A program made the position numbers and the translations under genes. A stretch of 64,000 nucleotides of DNA from Protula sp. h YS-2021 (taxonomy: Eukaryota > Annelida > Polychaeta > Sabellida > Serpulidae), in assembly GCA_949752745.1 (NCBI GenBank), contig OX457034.1, positions 7,090,904 through 7,154,903 of the forward strand, read 5' to 3'. How positions within the stretch are numbered: the first letter of the stretch is position 1; each line of letters starts with the position of its first letter. Shown one piece after another: positions 49,426 through 62,503 of the stretch. Under the pieces are notes generated by a model. It did no database searches. It saw only the letters and a list, made by a program, of their open reading frames with translations, and was not told the origin of the DNA.

Positions 49426-51300
49426 ATATATCTTAGCCGAATATTTTCTATCCTAATGTATTGCCATTGCCTCAGTTACGGTCGCGAGGAAAAAATAAAC
49501 CGTGTTTTCTTGCAAAGTTGCATTTAGTTGTTACGAAAATTAACTTTATTAAAATTATGGTTGCTCGCATGATTAAGTTGACCTGTAGTCTCTTATTCTA
49601 CTCTGTACAAAGTGACCTGTAAGTCGCTTATTCTACTCTGTACAAAGTTTTACAAAAGACGTGTAATAGATGTCGGAGAAAGGGAATGTATGGTCTCGGG
49701 CAAGCCTCAAAGTATAAATGTCATGACCTACTATTTAATGTGAGTAGGGTGCTATCCACCATCGCTACTGGGTTCGATCTTTCAGCAATGGTTTAGAACG
49801 TTCGCCTTTACAACAAAGTTATGCAGCGTTGCTAGTACTTGGATGGATGGCTAATGTTTCTCGTTACATTATGTGCCCCATCCAAAAACTGATGGATTAA
49901 ATCCGCATTAAACGTTAGAGAGTAGTGTCACGGCCTGATCGTTTGCCTCTACAACGAAGATAACCAGCGTTGAGTGATTTAATTACTTGGATGGGTGACT
50001 TTATCTGTGAAAGCGTCATTGCTCAGCTCACGATATTTTACCAAAAGGTGCCGATGTAAATGGCTTTGTGACAGCTGAAAACGCCAAACAATGTTGCATG
50101 TTCTGCGTTCATAAAGATTGCGAAAAATCATAGTTCTTCTCACTACAAGACGCACACAGATCTTAACCAGTGGTCATTTTGGTTGCGATGTTGTCAGACG
50201 GACGTAACGACATTAAACTGATGTTGTACCTTTGTCATGATTTTTACTGGTAATGAAGGTCTCTCTGTTACCTCATTAAATTTTAAGAGCTAAAACGTGA
50301 AATGTGGTGAATGCCTGAATATCATAAATCGGTAGCTAAGAAGCTTTAATTTTTGGACAGCGTATCAGTTTTTTGTAAGGTGTGAGAAAAACAATATTTA
50401 ATATCCATCGATTCGGAAGCGGAACATTTCTATAAACTTCAATTTGCACACAAAATATTTGTCGTCAAAGACCAGTTTTTATCGGAAAATTAAGTTTTCT
50501 AGCAGAGTCGCTAAAGTGCATTAACTCCTTGTTTTTTGGATGAACTTTCTATCCAGTTGACCGCCCCCAATTGAATTTATATTTAGTGTTAAGATTTAAA
50601 TTGTATCCAAATGGTTATAAAATTTATATTTATAGGTATAGTTCACAATAATTTGTTCTCAACATATACTATTCCAAAAGAAATCTGTTAACGAATATAG
50701 TCGAAATAAAAAAAACTGTTAAATTTGAAATTTAATCAGAAATTGGGAAATTATGTTTTGGTTTTTGAAAAAGCGATAGCTACATACAGCAGTCTTTGAA
50801 TAACACGGCAAAAATAAATCTTGTGAGTTGTTGTTATCAATGAGAGTCTGCATCTTAGGTCTGTAGAAAGTGGGTAGAGGAAAGTTTTTTATTTGGACAA
50901 TATGTTGCAAAAAGTTATTTTAACCCAATGCTGTCCTTGGAACATCTCAGGTCAATTTGTGCTACCTGGTACTAAAATGTGACTGGTGTTTAGCGTGCTT
51001 GCTCAGAAAATACCCGCTGATTTTGAATTTGTTATTAGAATTACATCTAAATGAACTGTTCTCTAATAGGCTTGACGTTGCATGTTACTTTGTTATATCA
51101 AATATATCTGGGCGTGAAAGACCAAAGCCAAGAACAACGTATGACTTGGAAATGTGAGTGTAGGCGTATATGACTCTCATTGTACAAAAACCTTTATGTT
51201 CTTTATGTTGTACAAAAGCCTTTATGTTCTTTATAATTAAATGTCGAAGACCATGCACAGGGTGTTGTTTCAATATTTCGCAATAGATACTGATCTCGAG
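49426..51300. other. Intergenic with possible 5S-like SINE pieces
   Basis: No protein gene is recognised. A ~32-base direct repeat (tcttattctactctgtacaa) lies at 49591-49645. Two segments (49765-49860 and 49930-50010) end in 'tagtacttggatggatggc' and 'attacttggatgggtgact', resembling the 5S rRNA internal control region, each after a 'gttcgcct..tacaac' block. They are diverged. Confidence 0.35.
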
Positions 51301-51329
51301 ATGTAATATCCCTGCAAATAAATTTTATT

Positions 51330-51485
51330 CCATACTGGCCATAGGACTACCAAATATACATATTTAGTACTTGATCAGAAAATCTGCACCATGCTCTTGT
51401 TACCTGCTCTCCTCGGACCATACTGGCCATAGGACCACTAAATATACACATGTAGTACTTGATGCGAAGTTCTGCACCATGCTCG
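51330..51485. repeat. ~90-bp direct duplication
   Basis: 'ccatactggccataggacta...tctgcaccatgctc' occurs at 51330 and again at 51418 with few changes. Confidence 0.8.
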
Positions 51486-51669
51486 TTTCTTTCGCGTTTG
51501 TTTTCATTTGGAAAGGCCAAATACGAAGTAAATAACAAACAAGACCGTTTTTGCCACCGAGCAACGAGAGAAAAACTTGCTTTCAGTTTGCTAAAACTGC
51601 GACCAGGTCTTATCGCAACTGAGATCTGTCAAATCCATCAAAAATGCAAAAGGAAGCAAAGAGAAAAAG

Positions 51670-52045
51670 TTCGTCAAAATTTCACGGCCAAAGCGCCAAC
51701 ATTTGGTGGATCGCCAAAAACTATGTCAAAATTCGACGCAGGTTCACTGGAGGCACTAGTGTTAAAAAGTTTCAGAAAAATAGATATTTGGTTAAATTTT
51801 AAAAACTTCTAGAATTCTAAAAGCTTTAGAATTTCGCCAATCTGAAGTCGAAGAACAGAATTACCCCCGATCCATTTTATGTTCATAGAAAAGCGCCAAA
51901 ATTTGTGGATCACCAAAAAATATGTCAAAATTCGACGCAGGCTCACTGAAGGCACTGGTGTTAAAAAGTTTCAGAAAACAGATATTTGGTTAAAATTTTA
52001 AAAACTTGTAGAATTCTAAAAGCTTTGGAATTTCGCCAATCTAAA
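51670..52045. repeat. ~200-bp direct duplication
   Basis: 'aagcgccaacatttggtgga ... gaatttcgccaatctgaag' at 51690 recurs at 51893. Copies differ by short indels. Confidence 0.8.
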
Positions 52046-52599
52046 ATCGAAGACTGATCCATTTTATGTTCATGGAAAATTCTGAGGAAATGGAACAAAA
52101 TTTATAAGAGGCGATAGCGTTTTTGCAGAGATAGTGATAGTTTTGCCAAATTTGTAAAAATTGGCGCAAAAATGGACATTTGTTTCCTTGAGTGAGCCAT
52201 ATTTCCTCATTTTTCTGTGATCTAATGAAAACTGAAAGAGGATTAGAAAAAAGTTTACGCAATAGATTAACCCCATTTGGTTAAGTGCTAAAATATTATT
52301 TGGTAATAAGTAAGCTTGTAATCGTTCATGCAACCGTAAAGGTATGATGAAAGAGATAAAAGGGACTGTTCATTTAAGCAAAAAAAAAAACAAAAAAAAA
52401 AAAAAACAGGCCAAATGAGTTAGTACATAGTGAATTTGGTACAAAGGCCTCTTTTGTGTGTCTTACAGATCTGTCATGTATCTTTATTTAATAACTTTTA
52501 ACGTGCGGCATTTAGCGATGAGGAAGAAACAAAGTTACTTTTTGTACCGTCAAAGTACCCATGCCGTTCTTGCCTAAATCTTCTTATCGGGCCTTATCT

Positions 52600-53925
52600 T
52601 CTTTCGTATATGTTTTAGGATGGCTACAGTTTCACCATATTCTGAAGCCACGGGGCGTTGATGGTGGTGTAGGATTACACCAGTTGCTTTCCAAGAATTA
52701 CAACATGTCTTTGCCAACTACATGCTAACTTGACCGGCTCCCTTCGTGGCTACTTAAAGCATTCACTGGCGAAGTTTTGGATATTTTAGCCGAGATGGTG
52801 AATTTGTCGTTGAGTGATGCAATAATGCCTGACAATCTCAAACAAGCTCTGGTTATCCCTCTCATTAAAAATGACAACTTAGATCCGGCTATTTTTAAAC
52901 ATTGCAAGCCTGTTCCCAATCTTAGTTATTTATCAAAGCTGGTTGAACGGGTGGTTGCAATAAGGATGGAAGAAAATGTCATTTACCATAACCTTTTGGA
53001 TAAGTTTCAATCTGCGTGTAGAAAGTTCTGCTCTACTGAATCAGCTTTATTGAGAATACAAAGTGATATAATGCAGTCTCTGGATAAGCGTTAAATGGTA
53101 GCCTTAGCACTCTTCGATCTAAGTGCTGCTTTTGACACCTTTGAGCATAGCATTTTATTTTCTGGAATTCAGCTTCGCTTTGCTGATACCGGTGAGGTTC
53201 TAATATGGATAACCTCATATCTACAACAGCGTAAGCAGCGGGTTATTAATAATGGATAGTGTTCTGATTCTGCAGTTTCATCCCAAGGTGTACCTCAAGG
53301 CTCGGTCTTTGAGTCAATCCTTTTCACAGTTTATGTTACTCCATTTTTCAGTTTTATTCGGTAGCAACAAATGCCAAATACTCAAACTACAGCTGGTTCA
53401 AAATGCTGATGCACGTCTTATTTTTGGACAGCGGACATAAGATCATATAGCACCAATTTTGATGTTATACTTCATTGGCTTCCCATGTAACAGAGATTTT
53501 TTTGCAAAATTTAGTATTTGTGTATAATATTATTTCAGGTAACGCTCCACAGTAATTACGGATCTAGTCACTTCTTATCGTCCCCTCGTGCCTTGAGATA
53601 TGAGGATGAAAACTGCTCAAATGGAATAAAACTGCCAGCAGATTAGCTGATAGAGCATTCGAAAATTTTACGCCAAGAATTTAGAATTCATTACCTTTTA
53701 GTACTAATAACAGTTTTTGTTAAAAAACAGCTAAGACGTATCTTTTTAGCGTTGCACATCCAGATGCATAGATTTTTTATCTTAATATTTGTTTTGGTAT
53801 TTTTTTGTATTTTATATTATTAGTATTATTACATTATGTTAGTATTATTGCAACATTGCTATGTACAGCGTTTAGAGCTTATCAAGATTGATAAGCTCTA
53901 AATGATAATAATAGTTAATACAATC
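52600..53925 (+). pseudogene. CR1/L2-like LINE reverse transcriptase, internally deleted
   Basis: In order: MPDNLKQALVIPLIKND, FKHCKPVPNLSYLSKLVERV, FDLSAAFDTFEHSIL (catalytic Asp), ISSYLQQR-like TSYLQQRKQRVI, SSQGVPQGSV and ILFTVYVTPFF. It then jumps to the late region LQLVQNADARLIF, so the FxDD block is deleted. It ends with 'tgtacagcgtttagagctta' and a hairpin 'gagcttatcaagattgataagctc' region, typical of CR1/L2 3' ends. Several stops. Confidence 0.78.
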
Positions 53926-53929
53926 GTGA

Positions 53930-56900
53930 CTTGTATTCCTAAATTGTTCAGAATTCCCCTGTATTTATTAGAATCAAACATTTTTTGATAAATTAATTTT
54001 GTTTCAACATTATGTGTACTGAGCGCATTGTTCTGCTTTTGATCGGCACGATCATAGACCATCCGGAGCCTTTTGTGTCATTTTTTGTCTGTTGTCTCAA
54101 ACATGCAGCGCTCTAACCACCTGCCTACCCTTTATATATTTAGGCAAGAGTTGATCCCCGTTCAGAGATTCACTCAAAATTTAGGCACCTGGTCTACCGA
54201 ACCTCAGAATGACCCGGACTATGATTTATAAAGAAAGCTTTGCATAATAACACTTGGTTCCACGCTCACCCTCGTTGACCTTCCAAATAGTCTGATAGCA
54301 GAAACAGCATGCCGAACAGAGATTGAAAGGCAAATACATGAATAAATTAAACTTGGTAGATCAGTCAAAGTGACCATAAACCGGATATTATTAGTCCAGT
54401 AACTTGTCTATTAACTCAGTGAGATTTATCTACGGCTGTTATCAACTAAAGTGATAAGGGTTAACAATTATATCTACCTTGACAAGCACACCTTTGTTAC
54501 AGTCGATACCACAGTTAGTCTTATGAGCAAACCTGATTTATTGCAAAGAATTGACACGAAAAGCGCATACCAACATGGGCCAGGAAACATCCAATTTTGA
54601 CGTGCAGCGAGTTTACAATGGCGTTTTAGCGTTTATGCGCGAACACCCAAAAATGTATTCCTGTATCACAAGCAATCCTTTCATAATATACATCAATATC
54701 ATTAATATAATACAATACGAAAGCAGATAAGCCCAACGGTAATAAAAATCACAGTGAAAAAACTAAAATGTAAATGATGACGCCAAGTGGACCCTCAAAA
54801 ACTTAATTAACTGATTTATAACATTGTTTCTGATTGGCCAGCTGAGCCTTTACAAAAGAACAAATATTTTGGCTAAAAGGGACGTTTTATACGATCAGAG
54901 ACTACGGACCTAGCGATGTTAGTGACTCGCTCAGGTGGATTACAAGCTATGCTTATTTTCCTGGCCTAAGCCATAAAGAAATGAAAAGTAGAGACGCGGC
55001 CGAGAACTTCATATTGAAACAAAACATATTTTAAATTAAAGCACTGGAAATAGGACCATCATCATGACTGAACTAAAATGATTCGTTTTATGTGTGATTC
55101 TATTTGCAGAGTGTTTCTTTTCATTTTCAAGTTACTTTCACTTTCATTTAATAAGCACTGTTTTTATCACATAAGACATTATAAGACAAGATGTGATAAG
55201 TGCTTTCACTTATGTGAAGAGTTTTATAATAAACAGGGTATTCAAAATACGATGTATCACAGCTACATCTACAGGCAGAAGATATATTTGTGTAAAGAGT
55301 GACTAGAGGAAAAGGAGGTAAACTTTTGTTATTATTTTGAAAAAAGCGAGGTGGTTCTGTTCCGCGGTCGGACAACGAAAATTGGTTCTAAAAAGTAATA
55401 ATTAAAAGGGTCATTACCTGAAAAGACCTATTGCTCTATAAATTTTGACCTCAGTTTCGTATTCTTGCCCTTATATGTAGTTGTGTCAGGGTAACTTGGT
55501 GATTTGAACTTAATCCCATAATTTCATGACCTGTGCCTTCTCTGGAACTGTACAAATAGAGCGATTTTGGCCTCATTTTCGGCCTCCACCGGCGTTGTAT
55601 AAAAGGTAGTTTTGGGATATGAACCTGACTCTTGATTATCAAGGCCAGGTGTCACTTGTGCTGTCTTCGAAACTTTTAGAAATAGAGCCATTTCAGTTTC
55701 ATTTCGGGTTTCATCCCCAGTTTGGAATTACATGACGCGTAATGTTGTTTGAATATTAAACAACGACCTTGAAATCAGGAGTTCACCCTTTCTGTTACTG
55801 CCTTATCGCTTGTTTTGGATGTTTTGAAGTTCGGTCACGTCGCTGGATGAGATATCGTCATTTTTCGTCATATGGACATCTTTGCGTTTACCATAAACGT
55901 TCATTATTAATGTCTTTAGATTTATTATCGACGTCGTTATGCATACTATAGACGCCTTTAGATCTAGCGATCATTTAAGATCCAAGTAAGAATTTGTATG
56001 AGAAGCAGATTGTAGAAACTTTTTACAGATTTTTCTCATTATAAAAAGGTTTACAGCTAACAGAATGGTCATAAAATTTTTATATCTCTTGCCTAATTTC
56101 ATAAATTTTTAATTAATTATTTATGAGTGACAAAAACACGTGGCATTTTAAGTGGCATTTTAAGTAAGTCCCTTTACTTTTCATTTAAATTTCATAAAAC
56201 CCCTTTTACCAGCATAGTTTGCGTTGTCCATCTTTAGACGAGATTTTCTTTCATCTGCGGTATTCGGGGTATAAATTATACTTAAATTGGTACTTAAGGG
56301 TCGCAGCTTGAGAATAGTCTTAGTATGACAATGATGGCCGACGTGTACCCTTCTTTTGACGAGGGTCTGAGGTGCAACCTCTCCTGTGATTAATCCAGAA
56401 TGTTCAGCTTGAACATATGGAAAAGCCTTGTATGTGTCAAGTTTTTGATTTACACACCTGTGTCATTTTCGTATCACCCGGTCCGAAAAGCCCCTTTTCT
56501 TTAAATAGTTTGGGACGACTCCACACCCGAATGGTCCAAGAGGGGCTGGTAAAGCAATCTCCGTTGACACGGGATCTGAAGGCCCTTCTCTGTCTTGTAC
56601 CGTGACAACAGGGTGAACCACGATGCCTCCGGTTGTTCGGTGTTAGGACCACTGGCGCAGAACAATGACATATAAGAATACGAAGTTTTTCATAATCGGA
56701 TTAAATTAACCTCGCTGTGGGGTGACCTGACACCTCATCGAATAAATTGCATAAATTAAGTTTTATTTAAATCTGAAATATTTGAATTTAAACGATAGAA
56801 ATAGCTGAAATGATAAACATTCATCCCAAAAATGTTATTTTTTTGCGAGTACAATAATCTCTTCTGGTGAGTGAGTTCGACCGAACGAGTGCCTCAGTTC

Positions 56901-59900
56901 TTTCGGAGACAGGTCACTGTACAGTACAAACTGTACAGTACAACACTTACCGACTTATTTTCCAGAATGAGTGAATGCTAACTAAATGCTAACTAAACCT
57001 CGTTCAGTCTTGCCTAATTTATGTGTTCGCTATTAGGCTGGGGCGGGGGGGGAGTGAATTGAAGTGCCTTTCTGTAACTTTCCCTTAAAATAAAAGTTGC
57101 TTGGCTCCGTGACTCATGGATACACTAGAGTCGCATTTCGCTAGCGAAATGTTAAACACTTGACAAAAATTAAAACACAAAAATACTTTCTTCAATGGGT
57201 TATTTCTTGAATAATATAAGTATTTTACAACATGCATACAGTGTGTTATACAACTATGTACAGAGCTCATGGCACAGCATGTATGCGGCTTATAATATTC
57301 TAAAAAATCGGACCACTGTAAAATCAACTCCATACGTTCATAACTTAATACCAGCTAAATATATTAGCAAACAACACAGCTTGAATACGTCTTATAAGCC
57401 GAGTAGTGTTTGCTTTCTGTTGACTTAAGGTTTGAGTGACTGATCAGACATACGCTGTGTTATCTGTTTACGCAGTGAAAGCTCGCACAAAGCTGACCAA
57501 CTGTGTGGTGTTCTGTGCTATACGTCTGCGCATTTACTTGCAGAAAATACACTCTTGCCACATGGCGTTTTAACAAAGGAAACGAAATCGAAGACGAAAA
57601 TAAAAAGTGACATGCACACGTTCAGATCAAGCTCTTCATAAGTCCCAAGTTTCATGGTCCTAGGGCCCATAGTGTCAGAGAAGAAGAAGACACAAAAAAT
57701 CGGAAAAAAGTGTCAAGATAAAAAAAGGACGAACGGCTGATTGCACAAAGTCATATAACTCTTGCAAGCCAAAGGCTTGTCAAGTGTTAATAAAAAAGGT
57801 TGCAAATCACTTGAAAAAGATAAAAAGAGGGCATTGACATTTAAAAAGCAAAACATCAAATTCAGCTCTAGCTAAATTTAGCTGCAATTTAAGGAAGTTT
57901 AAGGAAAGTGAAAATCTTTTCGCGGTGCACACGTTAGTCCTAAGCATATCTATAGTATAATAAATTGCGGATATAAACAAATCATGTCTTTTTAGGACTG
58001 CTTTTAACTGTTGGATTGAAAGTTCATCGCAAGATTAGTTTTACTTTTACTTTAGATTTTTTATAGATATTTGTATCTCCGGGGGTGTTGGGTTGGGCAC
58101 TCGCCTACTTTTCGTTTACCATGCGTTTTAATGTCTTTTTGAAAGTACACCCACTTTTAACCAAATATTGAAACTGTTAAATACAATCCGTTGATGCGGG
58201 CTGTCAATTAGAAAAAAAACTTTTTGTACCATTTACCGTTTCATCATTTAGTCTGCACGCAGCTAGGAAGCACGTGACTATAATAAAATAAACTGACACG
58301 AATACTTGAGAAGTATGTGCACAAAATTTTAAATTTTGTTTTATTTGGACCACACTAACCCGACCACATGTTCAAAACACTTCCCGAAACCCCTTGTTAA
58401 AATCGAGGAGTGCTTATGAAAATACCCCTGTTTTTTAAACAAAATTCCACCGGCATTCAAGATAATCCCGCCCTTTCTCCTCGGCGTTTTTAGAGGGGGG
58501 GGGGGGGTGCGTGCATGGTAACATATTTGATACCAAGTGAACTCCTCTCACACCACCTATGGGAGAAATGGAATTTTCTCAACATTTCAGTATGAACCTA
58601 AACCATTTTTGCAACAGACAGTGCATTTTACACTTGGGAGCCCAAAATCACTACCCAAAAATTCCTAAAAACAAGATTCCTTATGTAACTTTGTTAAAAA
58701 GCAATTTCACGTTGGCAGTTGCATTAAAACTAAAAAGAAATGTGAAGACATTCGTTATTCTTAGGTAAAAATGTTGGATAAGGTGACTTTGAAGTAAACA
58801 GATGTTTAATTTTAACAAACTGGTGAAAAAAGCGAATCGTCAAAAATATTTAATATCAGCCCCCCTTCCCCAACCAGGGAGCCATGTTTACGCAAAATAT
58901 TGTTATGATTTAATACAGAATGACAGAAAAATAGCTCCTAATTTAGAGTGCTTACAGAAAGCAACAGATAATTTTCATTCACATTGCGAACAACTTGATT
59001 TTGATAAAGTTATGAAGTAAACATTACTCTGTTTAACTCTTGTTCAAGATCCTTTCAGTACAAAACACAGATAAGTTAAATTGCCATGCATTGTTCTCTT
59101 AGCCCTGCAGGTGTATCCGATGTCAATGTACAACGTATTTATTACTGCAGTACTGAGCACTGTGGTTAAGGCGGTGAAACTGCTGAGGGTATCCTGAATA
59201 CTTAAAGTCAATTTTTACTTCGCAAAAGCTTTGAATTCGCTTATCTCCACTTTTAGATGGGTTGCCTTTCGGTTTTAACCTTTCACGCAGAATAAAAACA
59301 AACTTTTTTGTGTCTGCAGAATAGCCTACCCCGCCATCCGTCCATCAACCAATCAAAATGAGGGAATCTTCTGGTATTTCGTCATGATTGACAATGGGCA
59401 TTCCCTTTAAGCGTGTGTTGGAAAACACACGCCATTCTATGTGCTCTAGTGGAAAGGTGCGGATTTGCTTTTTATTTGGCTTATTTAACTAATAAAGACT
59501 ACTTTATCATTCTCTGGAAGTTGGATAAATTTGGTTCAGTTTCGAGCCAAATACAGCACTTGTAACTTCGGTCTGGCAGAGTTTGAGTTTGCACGTAAGC
59601 GGGACATGTCGATAGTCCCGAGAAGTGTGCCTCTTTTTCCCCACCAGAAGCTGCAACATCCAGTATTTACACGCATTGGTTCGAGCACAAACCCTCAGGA
59701 GTTGTTTCGAGTCTTTGCAGTCCGCATTGCCTGCTCAGACTCTAAGCTTTTACAGCTTACCGTGCCATAGCAGAAATGGCCGGTTTTGCTTAAGTTTGCA
59801 CTCCAAACAGGACTTTTGTCCGAGCGGAAAAAGCTGTTTTGAGACGTTTTTCGAGCTTGTGGCACCCCCCTTGTGACTACACGCCCGCTATGGGTCTCAA

Positions 59901-59920
59901 AACTGGCATAGTCCTTCCGT
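53930..59920. other. Intergenic, no supported gene
   Basis: A/T-rich DNA without recognised protein domains. Short open frames (for example 55078-55302, 57195-57428 and 58802-59020) show no family signature. The last (72 residues, KLVKKANRQKYLISAPLPQP) is the most protein-like and could be an exon, but this is unsupported. A perfect short hairpin GCGTGTGTT-gga-AACACACGC lies near 59412-59432. Confidence 0.4.
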
Positions 59921-60225
59921 AGGCCCCTTTTGGGGACCATAGCAACGGCCCACGTGACCATAGGGACCGTAGTCCCACGTATTCCCAGACTGGTGATTAC
60001 GGGCTTACGGGACGTCCCATGCCTCCGCATGGGATCATGTCCCCATGGGTCGCATGGGAACATGGAACTATGGGTCTCATGGGAACATGGGTCCGTAGGG
60101 TACCATGGGACTATATATGGGTTCACGGTCCCATGGGGGCATATGGTCCTGATGGGAACATGTTCTCATATGGGAGCATGGGACTGTTGGTCCTATGGGA
60201 ACATGGTCCAATAGGGGTACATGTT
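59920..60225. repeat. Degenerate 'catgggaacatgg' palindromic repeats
   Basis: About 20 irregular copies of catgggaacatgg/ggtcccatggga. Self-complementary units; no gene. Confidence 0.7.
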
Positions 60226-60410
60226 CCAGAAATACGAGTTTTTCGCCTTTGTTCATCTTAATCATCAACATTGCGATTATTTTAGATGATGTAATTCAGT
60301 TTCAAGCACTGCATATCACTGAGAGCGATAGCCTAAGCGTTGTTTTTAGCTGTTGCCTTTTATTCACTGATGCTCTCTTATGATCTCTTCTTTCTGCTTG
60401 CTTTTCAGAC

Positions 60411-62503
60411 ATGACAGAGGCCACCCTACGGTCAAACACAAAGGAATTGCCGTGTTGACACCCGCCTACCTTGCTCAATCCTCATTCAGTGTGTGATCGC
60501 TGCAGAAGAGATCGGGATCTGGCGTTGTGTGCGGAGGCGAATACCTGCCCTGGTTGTGAACAGTTAACCCACAGAGAGTGGCGTGCAATTTACAGAAACA
60601 GGGCAAAGAACGACCGTACAAGGAGCAGACGCAAAGCCCCCCTCCCTTTTCATTGCACCGGACTACACCACAAAATGCGAGTTCAGTAATTCTTCAGCAG
60701 GTGTCAACACCCATCCGTTTGGATACCGGAGCAGAGTCAGATACAGCGGGCACCAAACGCAAACGCAAAAAGCCAAAGCCATCCAAAGCCTTCTAAGAGA
60801 CAGTAGCTGAACTGGACATAATAGGAGACAACGAGCGCACGGCTTTATGTAACGCCTGGTCCGCTGACCGACCGGACTCTGGGAAGGAAGGGTCAGGATC
60901 CGAGAAAAATTTTGCCCCCTCCACGGGTGACTCAGTGAATTTGTCGGCAATACTGGCTTTACAGACACAACTTCAACGCCAGATCCAGGACTTGCAAAGC
61001 TCAATTAAAGAGCAAGAAGCAAAATTGATCCCCAGCAGAAAGCTTGCACCGTCAGCATCGGCCGCCACTGGAACCACTACCCCTAGCATCCACTTCCTAC
61101 GACCCCCCCCCCCCCGCCTTGGGTCCGGTCATGGACCGTGAGACGGAAGACCCCAGTGAAGAGGATTCTTCAGGTATGCCACCGTCGGGCAGGTTTCTAA
61201 TTTGGTGGGAGAAGAGGATGACGACCTACTTAAAGCTCACACCTCCCCCATAACATCTATTCCCTCTAATAGGGAGAGAGAGATCTACACGCTCTCGGGG
61301 GAGTTACTCACCCAACATCCCACAAACACTCTGCAGCAGGGCGAGGAAGAGCTGGAAGAGGAAGAGTCTGAAGAGGAAGAGGCCGGAGAAATGCCCCAAG
61401 AGCCCTCAGCACCGGCTCACTTCCGCTTACCCCTACGGGAGATGGACTCCGTACGTTCCCCAGGTTGGTCAGCGCCTATGGCACGACCCGGCAGCAGCAG
61501 GCCGTCACCCGATCAGGACCCCGTCTCCTCCCGATCTCTCCGGGGGAAGAGGTAACACCCTCCGTGACGTCATCGTCCATAGCTCCAGAAGATGTCTCGT
61601 TTAGAGATGCCATACAGGAAATAGCCCGCCTCGCTAACGTTACCTGTGGCACCCCATGTATGGAAAGGGATGACCCCCCTCCCCATTCGGATGACATCCC
61701 AGACGTCGCTGCCCCACGACGACTCATTCATTGCCCTGTCCACGAGCGAGGGCATCACGAACGCAGTGACAGTACGGTCAAACGAGTTTAAAAAGATGGA
61801 TGCCAGTGAGGGCCGCACGTTGTCGCGATTTCATGCCTCAAAGCACTGCTCCGTGCGTCCAGGCCAATACCGTACCTCGGACGACCAGATCCCGATGGAG
61901 GCACTGGATCAGCCAACCAAGCGAAGAGTGTGGGTGCCATCAGTTCGTGCGGATTCAGACATTCCATTAGTAGAAAAAGACGCCAGGAACATTGAGTCAT
62001 CGGTCCGTCAAGTTTTAAACATTATGTCCTTTCAGGACCACACTCTAAGTCGCAGATGGGAAAACCTGCGACTCAGTGACCCACTGTCCTCTATGCCTTT
62101 GGAATGCCTGTCCCTGGCCAACCGTGACGTCGTGAAAATCTCTACCTTCCTGATGACGTCAATGGCATTCTTAAGACGGGACGCCTTCCTCCAGCACTGC
62201 TGGTCGAGCGTCAAGGGACTTCGCGACTTAAGACACAGCCCCATTCTGGGTGAGAAAGAACTGTTCCCCCCAGCAGAAGTGGAGAGAGTAAACCAGGAGA
62301 GTAGATCGTTGTCGCACGACTTCGCTTTGATGTCAAGGATGTCGCGTGCCTCGTTCCGCCAACCAGCAAAGCGCAAGAAGCAACGACAATCCTCTGCGGA
62401 TCACTTCCGGCCCAGTTCCCAGGTGCAGACCCTGCCGCCGAAGAGGCCCAAGCATTCGGGAAACAACAAATCGGAGGGACAGCATACCCAGCAGCACAGG
62501 TAG
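60411..62503 (+). pseudogene. DIRS-type retrotransposon gag region
   Basis: It begins with a Cys-rich domain (CDRCRRDRDLALCAEANTCP, then GCEQLTHREW), followed by an acidic and Pro-rich linker. A long helical Gag part (61850-62400) includes RVWVPSVRADSDIPLVEKDA, LSDPLSSMPLECLSLANRDV and AFLRRDAFLQHCW. A basic tail (KRKKQRQS, PPKRPKHSGNNK) ends it. Frames change at about 60690, 61100 and 61550. The domain order matches DIRS Gag-like proteins upstream of a DIRS RT. Confidence 0.75.

Noticed and set aside
58802..59020. 72-residue frame as a host exon
   Set aside because: Composition is protein-like but no domain, splice context or neighbour supports it; mentioned only under the intergenic entry.
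53930..59920. Possible host gene in the right third
   Set aside because: Both strands were read. Only short frames without family signatures were found.
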